Below are positions 45,425 through 57,742 of a DNA stretch of 64,000 bases, one piece after another. How positions within the stretch are numbered: position 1 is the first letter of the stretch; each line of letters begins with the position of its first letter. Source of the stretch: Lachnoclostridium edouardi (GTDB lineage: Bacteria; Bacillota; Clostridia; Lachnospirales; Lachnospiraceae); the NCBI RefSeq assembly GCF_900240245.1, contig NZ_OESQ01000001.1:3250679-3314678 (forward strand), read 5' to 3'. The notes under the pieces were generated by a model that worked only from the letters and a program-made list of their open reading frames with translations, had not been told where the DNA came from and did not search any database. Position numbers and translations under genes: made by a program.

Positions 45425-47152
45425 ATGACAGTAGAGTTTTGGTTTCTAATTGGTGCAGCACTTGTATTTTGGATGCAGGCAGGCTTTGCGATGGTTGAGA
45501 CAGGATTTACCAGGGCTAAAAATGCAGGAAATATCATTATGAAGAATCTAATGGATTTTTGTATTGGTACAGTTGTATTTTCTTTGCTTGGATATACGTT
45601 GATGATGGGCGAAGACATGTTTTTTGGACTTATTGGTAAGCCTAATTTAGACCTTTTTACTAATTTTAAGGAATTTATTGCCAGCCCAGCAGATGGCAGT
45701 TTTACCGGCGCATCTACATTTGTATTTAACTTAGTATTTTGCGCCACAACAGCAACGATTGTATCAGGCGCAATGGCGGAACGTACTAAGTTTTCCGCAT
45801 ACTGCATTTATTCTGCCATCATTTCGCTTTTTGTATATCCAATCGAAGCACACTGGATTTGGGGTGGTGGCTGGTTATCACAGTTAGGTTTTCATGATTA
45901 TGCCGGCTCCTGTGCAATTCACATGGTTGGCGGTATTGCGGCTTTGGTAGGTGCAATTATACTTGGACCACGTATTGGAAAGTATGTGAAGGATGAAAAT
46001 GGAAAAGTTATAAAGGTAAATGCCATTCCCGGACATTCTATTCCGTTAGGTGCATTAGGCGTATTTATTCTTTGGCTTGGCTGGTATGGTTTTAACGGTG
46101 CAGCAGCGACCTCGGCATCGGAACTAGCCTCTATTTTCCTGACTACTACGATTGCACCTGCAGTAGCTACCTGCACAACTATGATTTATACATGGGTAAA
46201 AAATGGAAAGCCGGATGTGTCTATGTGCTTAAATGCATCCTTAGCAGGTTTGGTGGGTATTACTGCTGGATGTGTAGCGCTGGATGCTATAGGAGCAACT
46301 GTCGTTGGTATTGTATCCGGTATACTGGTAGTAGTTGTTGTTGAAGCTCTTGACTTAAAACTTCATATTGATGATCCTGTCGGCGCAGTTGGTGTACATA
46401 TGGCAAATGGTATCTGGGGTACTTTAGCAGTTGGTTTATTAGCCAACCCGGATGCACCCGCAGGACTTGATGGATTGTTTTATACAGGGTCAGCAAAACA
46501 GCTCGGAATTCAGGCACTTGGTGTAGTAGCAGTAGTAGCATATGCCATTATTGTAATGACTGTTGCATTCAAAATCATTGATAAGGTTCATGGACTTCGA
46601 GCATCTGCAGAAGAGGAAATTGCGGGACTTGACCGTATGGAGCATGGTTTGCCAAGTGCATATGCAGATTTTGTTCCTTCAGTTGAAAAGTATGCAGAGT
46701 TTTTACCTGAGGAACCTATTGTAGCAGTAACAGGAGATATTCCGGTAGCAGAGGCAATACCTGTTAAGAAGATGCCTTCCTTTGAGGATGGTACAGTTAA
46801 GTTTACGAAAATTGAAATTGTATTCAAAGAGGAAAAATTGTATGCATTGAAGGAGGCTATGAGTAAACTTGGCATTACCGGCATGACAGTATCGCATGTA
46901 ATGGGATATGGTCAGCAGAAGGGTAAACCGGAATATTATAGAGGTGTTGCCGTAGAAACCAATCTTTTGCCTAAGGTACAGGTAGACATGGTGGTTAGTA
47001 AAGTTCCTGTACGAGATGTAATTGAGACAGTTAAGAAGGTTCTTTATACGGGTCATATCGGAGACGGAAAGATTTTCGTATATGATGTGGAAAATGTTGT
47101 AAAGGTTAGAACCGGTGAAGAAGGCTATGCGGCCCTTCAGGATGTAGAATAA
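45425..47152 (+). CDS. amt: Ammonium transporter fused to a PII signal protein
   Basis: 575-residue fusion. Residues about 1-405 form an Amt channel with 11 helices, including the pore histidines in AIHMVGGIAAL and GVHMANGIWGT. A linker (about 410-455, acidic and Pro-rich) leads to a complete PII (GlnK/GlnB) domain (about 456-570: KIEIVFKEEKLYALKEAMSK, T-loop GYGQQKGKPEYYRG with a Tyr at the usual modification site, and HIGDGKIFVYDVENVVKVRTGE). PII normally blocks Amt as a separate trimer, so tethering should give stoichiometric, self-contained control. It has good RBS and lies in the gdhA-glnN-amt unit. Confidence 0.93.
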   Translation: MTVEFWFLIGAALVFWMQAGFAMVETGFTRAKNAGNIIMKNLMDFCIGTVVFSLLGYTLMMGEDMFFGLIGKPNLDLFTNFKEFIASPADGSFTGASTFVFNLVFCATTATIVSGAMAERTKFSAYCIYSAIISLFVYPIEAHWIWGGGWLSQLGFHDYAGSCAIHMVGGIAALVGAIILGPRIGKYVKDENGKVIKVNAIPGHSIPLGALGVFILWLGWYGFNGAAATSASELASIFLTTTIAPAVATCTTMIYTWVKNGKPDVSMCLNASLAGLVGITAGCVALDAIGATVVGIVSGILVVVVVEALDLKLHIDDPVGAVGVHMANGIWGTLAVGLLANPDAPAGLDGLFYTGSAKQLGIQALGVVAVVAYAIIVMTVAFKIIDKVHGLRASAEEEIAGLDRMEHGLPSAYADFVPSVEKYAEFLPEEPIVAVTGDIPVAEAIPVKKMPSFEDGTVKFTKIEIVFKEEKLYALKEAMSKLGITGMTVSHVMGYGQQKGKPEYYRGVAVETNLLPKVQVDMVVSKVPVRDVIETVKKVLYTGHIGDGKIFVYDVENVVKVRTGEEGYAALQDVE

Positions 47153-47164
47153 ATATTATGTGAG

Positions 47165-47410
47165 AAAAGCGTTTGAGAAAAGAGAAGTATCACAGGGATT
47201 CACTTACAGCGAGCATGGGATGGTGGGAGCCATGTAGCAGAGCCTGTGTGAATAACACTATTCGAGCTGCAATCTGAAAAGGAAACTTAGTAGGTGCGCC
47301 GTCCGTCGCGCGTTATACGGCAGGGCTTTGTTAGAAGCTTATGAATGAAGAACAAATACAGGTGGCACCGCGAGAACAGCACTTGCCCTGTAGGATGCTG
47401 AATATTTTTT
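47165..47410 (+). promoter_or_regulatory. T-box leader, specifier AAC (asparagine)
   Basis: AGAGAAGTA and the stem CACAGG/CCTGTG flank the specifier loop GAATAACACT, with AAC at 47254-47256. The stem I landmark AGCGAGCATGGGATGGTGGG is typical. The T-box core AGGTGGCACCGCG is at about 47380-47392 minus a few bases upstream (47370-47382). A short terminator-like hairpin CAGCA/TGCTG with TTTTTT (47377-47410) runs directly into the GGAGG of asnB. It matches the asparagine synthetase it precedes. Confidence 0.9.
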
Positions 47411-47424
47411 GGAGGAAATTGTTT

Positions 47425-49005
47425 ATGTGTTCTATAATGGGTTTTTGTGGCAGCGGTGTCACTTATGATTTATTTAAAAAGGGTTTTGATAAAACCATAT
47501 CCAGAGGTCCAGATGATACGAAAATTATTGATATAGGCAAAGGAATTTTAGGATTTCACAGACTGGCGATTATGGGGCTTCATCCGGAAGGCATGCAGCC
47601 ATTTGAAATGGATGGAAGCTATGTGGTATGTAACGGTGAAATCTATGGATTTGAAGAAATAAGGGAAGGTTTGATACAAAAAGGCTACTCATTTGTCAGT
47701 GAAAGTGATTGTGAAATATTATTGCCGCTATACAAAGAGCTTGGCGTAGAGATGTTTTCTATGTTAGATGCGGAATTTGCACTGATTATGTATGATAAAG
47801 GAGAAGACAAATTTATTGCTGCCCGTGATCCCATTGGTATTCGTCCATTGTATTACGGGTATGACGAAAGCGGAGTGATTTGTTTTGCCAGTGAGCCGAA
47901 GAACCTGGTAGGGATAGTCGAAAAGATTATGCCTTTTCCACCCGGACATTATTACATAGATGGCCAATTTATCTCTTATCGCGATTTAACGGTAGTGGAA
48001 AAAATTTGTTATGACGATGTGGAAGTGATTTGCAAAAATATTCATGATAAGCTGGTTTCCGGTGTGGAAAAGCGACTGGTCGCAGATGCAAAGGTAGGCT
48101 TTTTATTATCAGGCGGATTGGATTCTTCCCTTGTATGTGCCATAGCGACAAAGAAATCCAAAGAGCCCATTAAAACCTTTGCCATAGGGATGAGCGAGGA
48201 TGCCATTGATTTAAAGTATGCAAAGCAGGTAGCGGATTATATTGGCAGTGACCATACAGAGGTAATTATGTCAAAGGATGATGTGATTGCTTATCTTGAA
48301 ACGGTGATAGAGCTTCTCGGAACCTATGATATTACTACTATCCGGGCAAGCATGGGAATGTATCTGGTATGTAAGGCAATTCATGAGAATACAGATATCC
48401 GGGTTTTGCTGACGGGAGAAATATCAGATGAACTGTTTGGTTATAAATATACTGATTTTGCACCAAGCGCAGAGGAATTTCAGAAGGAATCGGCAAAAAG
48501 AATCCGAGAGCTTCATATGTATGATGTGCTTCGTGCTGACCGTTGTATTTCTGTAAATTCCCTGGAGGCAAGAGTTCCCTTTGGTGATTTGGATTTTGTG
48601 GAATATGTAATGTCAATTGACCCGGAAAAGAAACTGAACAAATACGGCAAGGGTAAGTATTTGCTTCGTCATGCCTTTGAAGGTAATTATCTTCCTGAGG
48701 AAATATTGTATCGCGAAAAGGCGGCATTTTCAGATGCAGTAGGACACTCTATGGTGGATTATTTGAAAGCCTATGCAGAAGTGAAATATACAGACGAAGA
48801 ATATGAAGAGAGACGAAAAAAATATAGTTATGCCAGACCTTTTACCAAGGAATCATTGCTGTATCGCGAGATTTTTGAGAAATATTATCCCGGTCAGGCA
48901 AGTATGGTAGTGGATTTCTGGATGCCGAATAAGGAATGGGAAGGCTGTAATGTGGCTGACCCATCAGCCAGAGTGCTTGCAAACTACGGGGACAGTGGGA
49001 AATAA
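47425..49005 (+). CDS. asnB: Asparagine synthetase B, glutamine-hydrolysing
   Basis: 526-residue enzyme transferring glutamine amide to aspartate. The ATG at 47425 gives the obligatory N-terminal Cys (MCSIMGFCG), preceded by GGAGG; an upstream in-frame ATG (47341) would bury it and lies in the T-box. The class II domain has FHRLAIMGL, YVVCNGEIYG and SDCEILLPLY. The synthetase domain has the PP-loop LSGGLDSSLVCAIA, VLLTGEISDELFGY and EARVPFGDLDF. Controlled by an Asn T-box, so expressed when tRNA-Asn is uncharged. Confidence 0.95.
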   Translation: MCSIMGFCGSGVTYDLFKKGFDKTISRGPDDTKIIDIGKGILGFHRLAIMGLHPEGMQPFEMDGSYVVCNGEIYGFEEIREGLIQKGYSFVSESDCEILLPLYKELGVEMFSMLDAEFALIMYDKGEDKFIAARDPIGIRPLYYGYDESGVICFASEPKNLVGIVEKIMPFPPGHYYIDGQFISYRDLTVVEKICYDDVEVICKNIHDKLVSGVEKRLVADAKVGFLLSGGLDSSLVCAIATKKSKEPIKTFAIGMSEDAIDLKYAKQVADYIGSDHTEVIMSKDDVIAYLETVIELLGTYDITTIRASMGMYLVCKAIHENTDIRVLLTGEISDELFGYKYTDFAPSAEEFQKESAKRIRELHMYDVLRADRCISVNSLEARVPFGDLDFVEYVMSIDPEKKLNKYGKGKYLLRHAFEGNYLPEEILYREKAAFSDAVGHSMVDYLKAYAEVKYTDEEYEERRKKYSYARPFTKESLLYREIFEKYYPGQASMVVDFWMPNKEWEGCNVADPSARVLANYGDSGK

Positions 49006-49057
49006 TAATGGCGTGGCTGAGTAGTTACATTTTATCCAGGATTCTTTTGAAAAGTAA

Positions 49058-49086
49058 TTGACATTCTTTGCAGTAAGATGTAGAAT
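49058..49086 (+). promoter_or_regulatory. Promoter of the purC-carB operon
   Basis: TTGACA (49058-49063), 17-bp spacer, TAGAAT (49081-49086). Confidence 0.85.
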
Positions 49087-49095
49087 AATCTGCGT

Positions 49096-49150
49096 AAAGG
49101 CAAAGGCGTCTTTAAGTTTAAATAACTTAAAGGTGCCTTTGTCTTTTTTT
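49096..49150 (+). promoter_or_regulatory. ANTAR-type hairpin plus terminator leader of purC operon
   Basis: Hairpin AAAGGC-[AAAGGC]-GTCTTT (49096-49113), hexaloop A1 and G4, again 15 nt after the first -10 base. Alternatively the same bases start a 23-bp stem (allowing G-U) from AAAGGCAAAGGCGTC to its right arm GGTGCCTTTGTC, ending in seven T. This is the cleanest of the four copies and sits in front of the whole nucleotide/amidotransferase operon. Confidence 0.82.
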
Positions 49151-49153
49151 GTG

Positions 49154-49197
49154 CGCATCAGCACCTCGAGAACAATTGTTCTCGAGGTGCTGATGCG
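49154..49197. repeat. 44-bp perfect palindrome
   Basis: Left half starts CGCATCAGCACCTCGAG, the centre is GAACAATTGTTC, and the right half mirrors it without any mismatch or loop. It lies between the leader terminator and the purC ribosome site. There is no U-tract behind it. It could be a protein operator, an RNA hairpin, or a sequence artefact. Confidence 0.85.
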
Positions 49198-49231
49198 AAT
49201 TCGTAAAATAATATCAAGGAGGAAAAGCAGG

Positions 49232-49951
49232 ATGCAAAAAGGCGAGCAATTGTATGAAGGAAAGGCAAAGAAGGTCTTTTTAACCGAGAATCCGGATGTG
49301 CTGATTGTTTCTTATAAGGATGATGCAACAGCATTTAACGGTCAGAAAAAGGGAACGATTGTAGGAAAAGGTGCCATTAATAATCGTATGACCAATCATT
49401 TATTCCAGATTATTGAAGAGGAAGGTGTGCCAACACATTATGTTCAGGAATTAAATGATAGGGAAACGGCAGTACGGCGCGTAGAAATTGTGCCTTTGGA
49501 AGTAATTGTGAGAAATATTGCAGCCGGCAGCTTTTCCAAGAGATTAGGGGTTCCGGAGGGACAGGAGTTGTCAGAGCCTACCATTGAGTTTTCATATAAA
49601 AATGACAAACTTGGGGATCCGCTTATAAACAGTTATTTTGCAAGAGCACTTAAACTTGCAACACCAAGTGAAATTGAAACGATTAAAAAATATGCCTTTA
49701 TGGTAAATGACATTTTGAAAATAGAGTATTTAAAAGCTGGACTGCAATTGGTTGATTTTAAAATTGAGTTCGGGCGTTTTCATGGAAAGATTATTCTTGC
49801 GGACGAGATTTCACCGGACACATGCAGACTTTGGGATGTGGAAAGCGGAGAAAAAATGGATAAAGACCGTTTCCGCAGAGACTTGGGAAATGTAGAAGAG
49901 GCATATATAGAAGTTGCAAGAAGAATGGGAATTACAATTGGAGAGGAGTAG
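49232..49951 (+). CDS. purC: SAICAR synthase
   Basis: 239-residue phosphoribosylaminoimidazole-succinocarboxamide synthase of the purine pathway. Motifs: [65 protein letters not shown] and [10 protein letters not shown]. The ATG at 49232 has AAGGAGG upstream. An earlier in-frame start (49058) would run through the promoter and palindrome and is not credible. First gene of the long operon, 7 bp before purB. Confidence 0.95.
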   Translation: MQKGEQLYEGKAKKVFLTENPDVLIVSYKDDATAFNGQKKGTIVGKGAINNRMTNHLFQIIEEEGVPTHYVQELNDRETAVRRVEIVPLEVIVRNIAAGSFSKRLGVPEGQELSEPTIEFSYKNDKLGDPLINSYFARALKLATPSEIETIKKYAFMVNDILKIEYLKAGLQLVDFKIEFGRFHGKIILADEISPDTCRLWDVESGEKMDKDRFRRDLGNVEEAYIEVARRMGITIGEE

Positions 49952-49958
49952 CAGACCA

Positions 49959-51394
49959 ATGAGAACAGATATTTATCAGTCGCCTTTGTGTGAGCGTTAT
50001 GCAAGTAAAGAGATGCAGAGCATTTTTTCTAATGACAGAAAGTTTTCTACATGGAGAATGCTTTGGGTGGCATTGGCAGAGAGTGAGCAGGAACTTGGTC
50101 TGCCAATTTCAGATGAGCAGATTGAGGAATTAAAATCTCAAATAAATAATATTGACTACGAGAAGGCGAAGCAGTATGAGAGCGAGCTTCGACATGATGT
50201 GATGGCGCATGTGCATACCTATGGGGATGCCTGCCCTAAAGCTGCAGGCATTATACATCTTGGAGCAACCTCATGCTATGTAGGTGATAATACGGATATT
50301 ATTCTCATGCAGAGTGCGCTGATACAAATTAAGAATCTGCTTTAAATGCAGTGGAAGCACTCAGCGAATTTGCCATGGAATATAAGGCACTTCCAACGCT
50401 GGCCTACACTCATTTTCAGGCTGCACAGCCGACTACTGTTGGAAAGCGTGCGTGCCTCTGGATGAATGATTTGCTGTTTGATATCAAACAGCTTGATTTT
50501 CAACTGAATAATTTGAAACTGCTTGGCTGTAAGGGAACAACCGGAACCGGAGCCAGTTTTTTGGAGCTTTTTGATGGTGATGAGACAAAGGTTGAAATGC
50601 TGGAGCAGAAAATTGCAGATAAAATCGGCTTTTCTAAGTGTCAGAGTGTTAGTGGACAGACCTATACCAGAAAGGCTGATTTTGCAGTTTTACAGGTATT
50701 GTCCTCAATTGCACAGAGCGCATCGAAATTTTCAAGTGATATTAGGCTTTTGAGTCATTTGAAGGAAGTGGATGAACCATTTGAGGAAAAGCAGATTGGT
50801 TCTTCTGCTATGGCATATAAAAGAAATCCTATGAGAAGTGAGCGTATTGCATCACTTGCCCGCTACGTCATTTGTGATTTGCAGAACACAGCAATTACAG
50901 CTTCTGCACAGTGGTTTGAGAGAACCTTGGATGATTCTGCAAACAAAAGATTGTCGGTTCCGGAAGCATTCTTAGCCACAGATGCCATATTGAATTTATA
51001 TATCAATGTGATAAGAGGTCTTAAGGTGTATCCGGCAGTGATTAAGAAGCACTTAGATGCAGAGCTTCCTTTTATGGCAACCGAAAACATTCTGATGTAC
51101 TGCGTGAAAAATAAAGGCGGCGACAGACAAAAGCTCCATGAGGCTATTCGCAGACATTCTGTGAAAGCAGCTGAACAGGTAAAGCTTTATGGAAAAGACA
51201 ATGATTTGATAGAAAGAATAAAGGAAGACTCGGAATTTGGATTAAAACAGGAAGAGATGGATATGCTTTTGGATCCTGTTAAGTTTACCGGTATGGCAGA
51301 ACATCAATGCGAGAAATTTATCACAGAAATTGTGAAGCCGGTTTTGGAGAGTAATAAACAACGAGTAAATGTGGTTGCACAAATCAATGTCTGA
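49959..51394 (+). pseudogene. purB: Adenylosuccinate lyase, single-base frameshift
   Basis: The enzyme acts twice in purine synthesis, releasing fumarate from SAICAR and adenylosuccinate. The first part (129 codons, to 50345) holds the N-terminal domain and [18 protein letters not shown]. The frame then meets TAA at 50343-50345, and the protein continues in another frame from EALSEFAMEYKALPTLAYTHFQ through the signature SSAMAYKRNPMRSER to the end. Adding one T in the TTT run at 50341-50343 restores [13 protein letters not shown] homopolymer deletion is either real or a sequencing error. Otherwise complete at about 478 aa. Confidence 0.88.
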
Positions 51395-51409
51395 AAAGGA
51401 GGAACTGTT

Positions 51410-52687
51410 ATGCTTACATCAATTGTTGGAACCAACTGGGGAGATGAAGGAAAAGGTCGAATGGTAGACCTTTTAAGTGAAAAGTATGATATTGTTGTCC
51501 GTTATCAGGGTGGAAACAATGCAGGACATACCGTAATCAATGAAAAAGGCAAGTTCGTAATGAATTTAATGCCTTCCGGGATATGTAGAGAGGATACCGT
51601 TAATATACTGGGACCGGGTATTGTTATTGATTTGGAGCATTTATACGGAGAAGTGAAAAAACTGGAGGAAAAGGGAATTGTACTGACACCTGAGCAGTTG
51701 AAAATCAGCGACAGAGCAACTATATGTATGCCATATCATAAGCTGATGGATTGTTTAGAGGAAGACAGGCTGCAGGACAAAAAGTTTGGTTCTACCCGTC
51801 GAGGTATTTCTCCTGTTTATGCAGATAAGTATATGAAGAAGGCTCTTAGAATGGGAGATCTACTTCACCTGGATACATTAAAAGGACGTTTGAAAGATAT
51901 TGTAGAATGGAAAAATCTGACTGTAGAAAAAGGATATGAGCATAAAGCCATATTGCCGGATGAGATGTATCAGTGGCTTGAGAAGTTCGGTGAATTTTTT
52001 GTGCCCTTTATCTGTGATACAACACAGTATCTTAGTGAGGCAATCGCAGAGGGCAAATCCGTAATGTTTGAAGCGCAGTTAGGAGCACTTAGAGATATTG
52101 ATTTTGGTATCTATCCATATACTTCGGCTTCTACGACTTTAGCGTTCTATGCACCAATAGGTGCAGGTGTTCCTTTTGCGAAGCTGGATGAAAGTATCGG
52201 TATTATGAAAGCATATTCCAGCTGTGTAGGGGAAGGTCCGTTTACTTGTGAATTGTTTGGAGAAGAGGCAGAGAAACTACGTGAGGCAGGCGGAGAGTAT
52301 GGTGCGGCAACCGGCAGACCAAGAAGAGTTGGTGGATTTGATGTGGTTGCATCCAGATATGGTACTAAAATGCAGGGCTGTACGTATGTTGCACTTACAA
52401 AGCTGGATGTATTGTCTTATATGGAAGAAATTCCTGTCTGTGTTGCATATGAGATTGAGGGACAGAGAGTAGATACATTCCCATCCGGTATAGAGGAATT
52501 AATTGCAGCAAAACCCATTTATGAATATTTGCCGGGATTTCACTCTGATATCAGCGGTTGCCGGACACCGGAGGATTTACCCAAAGAGGCGTTAGATTAT
52601 ATCAGATACATTGAAAGCGTAATTGAATGTCCTATTAAGTATGTATCTGTTGGAGCAGAGCGAGATGCGTACATTACCATGTTCTAG
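51410..52687 (+). CDS. purA: Adenylosuccinate synthetase
   Basis: 425-residue GTP-dependent enzyme converting IMP and aspartate to adenylosuccinate. Motifs: VGTNWGDEGKGRMVDLL (P-loop-like), YQGGNNAGHTV, GSTRRGISPVYADK, FEAQLGALRDIDFG, ATGRPRRVGGFD and LTKLDVL. Complete. It lies 15 bp after purB. Together with purB it forms the AMP branch, and with guaA downstream the GMP branch is also covered. Confidence 0.95.
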   Translation: MLTSIVGTNWGDEGKGRMVDLLSEKYDIVVRYQGGNNAGHTVINEKGKFVMNLMPSGICREDTVNILGPGIVIDLEHLYGEVKKLEEKGIVLTPEQLKISDRATICMPYHKLMDCLEEDRLQDKKFGSTRRGISPVYADKYMKKALRMGDLLHLDTLKGRLKDIVEWKNLTVEKGYEHKAILPDEMYQWLEKFGEFFVPFICDTTQYLSEAIAEGKSVMFEAQLGALRDIDFGIYPYTSASTTLAFYAPIGAGVPFAKLDESIGIMKAYSSCVGEGPFTCELFGEEAEKLREAGGEYGAATGRPRRVGGFDVVASRYGTKMQGCTYVALTKLDVLSYMEEIPVCVAYEIEGQRVDTFPSGIEELIAAKPIYEYLPGFHSDISGCRTPEDLPKEALDYIRYIESVIECPIKYVSVGAERDAYITMF

Positions 52688-52700
52688 GAAGGGTTAGAAA

Positions 52701-55870
<3,170 letters not shown>

Positions 55871-55874
55871 AGAC

Positions 55875-57713
55875 ATGTGTGGAATCATTGGTTTTGCAGG
55901 AAAAACAGATGCTAAATCGGTTTTATTGGACGGTTTGGAAAGATTGGAATATAGAGGGTACGATTCAGCCGGTATTGCGGTGGTATCGTCTAAAGGTGAA
56001 TTGCAAGTCGAGAAGAGTAAAGGGAGACTTGCAGTATTAAGAGAATTAGTTGCTGCAGATAAGTCTGTTTCCGGAAATGTTGGTATCGGACACACCAGAT
56101 GGGCAACTCATGGTGAGCCAAACGATGTGAATGCACATCCTCATGTAGGTGAAGCCGGAAAAATTGCTGTGGTTCATAATGGAATCATAGAGAATTATCT
56201 GGAGATTAAAAATTCCCTGATACGAAAAGGTGTCACCTTTCAGTCTGACACTGATACCGAGGTTATTGTGCAACTGCTGGAGTACTACTATAAAAAGTAT
56301 GATGACATTATGGATGCAGTGTATAAGGTACTCAGTCGTATAAAGGGAGCTTATGCAATGGGTATTTTATGTTCTGATTACCCGGAGCAGATGATTGCCG
56401 CCAGAAAGGATGCGCCACTTTTAATTGGATATGGTGATGAGAGCAACTATATTGCTTCTGATGTGACAGCACTTCTTGCATATACAAGAATGGTTACTTA
56501 TATGGAAGATGATGAGGTGGCTGTGATTACCGCCAAAAGTGTGCAGATATACGATAGCGACAGAAACATTCTGAATATGGAACAGCATACAGTGGATTGG
56601 GATATTGCAGCTGCTGAAAAGGGTGGTTATACACACTTTATGTTGAAAGAAATCATGGAACAGCCAGAGGCAGTAAAAAAGACGATTTCTCCACGATTAG
56701 AGAATGGGCAGATTGTTATGGAGGAATTATCAAAGGTGCCGGATTTGATGCAGAACATAACAAGAATATATATTGTGGCTTGTGGTTCGGCATATCATGT
56801 GGGAATGATAGGAAAGTATGTGATTGAAAAACTTTTGCATATTCCGGTAGAGGCATGCCTTGCGTCGGAGTTTCGCTATAGTGAACCGGTATTGGGGGAG
56901 AAATCCTTGGTTATTGTCATTAGCCAGTCGGGAGAAACCCTGGATTCCATGGCGGCGTTGCGAGAAGCCAAAAGGAAAGGCTCAAAGGTTTTGTCCATTG
57001 TAAATGTAATGGGAAGCTCTATTGCAAGAGAGTCCGATATTGTTCTCTATACATGGGCAGGTCCGGAGATTGCGGTAGCAACCACAAAAGCATATTCTAC
57101 GCAGATGGTACTTTTAATTATGTTAGGAGTATATTTTGCGAAGCAACAAGGTCTGATTGAGGAGCAGGAATATCAGAAAGTAATAGACAGCTTATTGGAA
57201 CTTCCGGAGCAGATGACAGAGGTGTTAAAGAATCTGGACACTTATCAAAAAATAGCATCCAGATATTTTAACCATAATAGTATATTTTTCATCGGACGTA
57301 ATCTGGATTATGCGCTCGGCTTGGAGGGTTCCTTAAAATTAAAAGAGATTTCCTATATTCACTCAGAGTCTTATGCGGCAGGGGAATTGAAGCATGGAAC
57401 GATTTCGCTGATAGAGCCGGGAACATTGGTAGTTGCATTGGCAACATATGCGCCTCTTGTGGAAAAATCCCTGTCTAATATTGTGGAGGTGCAATCGAGA
57501 GGTGCAGAAGTAATTGCGTTGGTAACGCAGGAAACTGCTGCTACAATCAAGGAGCGTGTGCCGGAAATTTTTGCTGTACCGCAAACACATCCGATTCTAC
57601 AGCCAATGCTTGGAATGATACCTTTGCAGTTATTTGCTTATTATGTGGCACTTAACAGAGGCTGTGATATTGATAAACCCAGAAATTTGGCGAAGTCGGT
57701 AACAGTAGAGTAG
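55875..57713 (+). CDS. glmS: Glucosamine-6-phosphate synthase
   Basis: 612-residue glutamine-fructose-6-phosphate transaminase, entry enzyme to hexosamines and cell wall. Class II nucleophile Cys2 (MCGIIGFAG), RLEYRGYDSAGIA and GIGHTRWATHG. Two SIS domains follow (about 290-420 and 460-590: ACGSAYHVGMIGKYVIE, ISQSGETLDSMAALREAK, FIGRNLDYALGLEGSLKLKEISY). C-terminus ends KSVTVE. No glmS ribozyme is present, since the gene starts 4 bp after pyrG; control is through the operon. Ten of 19 Pro codons are CCG, very unlike block A. Confidence 0.96.
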   Translation: MCGIIGFAGKTDAKSVLLDGLERLEYRGYDSAGIAVVSSKGELQVEKSKGRLAVLRELVAADKSVSGNVGIGHTRWATHGEPNDVNAHPHVGEAGKIAVVHNGIIENYLEIKNSLIRKGVTFQSDTDTEVIVQLLEYYYKKYDDIMDAVYKVLSRIKGAYAMGILCSDYPEQMIAARKDAPLLIGYGDESNYIASDVTALLAYTRMVTYMEDDEVAVITAKSVQIYDSDRNILNMEQHTVDWDIAAAEKGGYTHFMLKEIMEQPEAVKKTISPRLENGQIVMEELSKVPDLMQNITRIYIVACGSAYHVGMIGKYVIEKLLHIPVEACLASEFRYSEPVLGEKSLVIVISQSGETLDSMAALREAKRKGSKVLSIVNVMGSSIARESDIVLYTWAGPEIAVATTKAYSTQMVLLIMLGVYFAKQQGLIEEQEYQKVIDSLLELPEQMTEVLKNLDTYQKIASRYFNHNSIFFIGRNLDYALGLEGSLKLKEISYIHSESYAAGELKHGTISLIEPGTLVVALATYAPLVEKSLSNIVEVQSRGAEVIALVTQETAATIKERVPEIFAVPQTHPILQPMLGMIPLQLFAYYVALNRGCDIDKPRNLAKSVTVE

Positions 57714-57742
57714 GATATTTGTTTTAAGGAGGATGCTGTGTT

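Noticed and set aside
49154-49197. 44-bp palindrome as a rho-independent terminator
   Set aside because: No U-tract on either side, and a proper terminator with seven T already lies directly upstream.
49058-49231. N-terminal extension of purC
   Set aside because: It would translate the -35/-10 boxes, the leader terminator and the palindrome; PurC homology starts at 49232.
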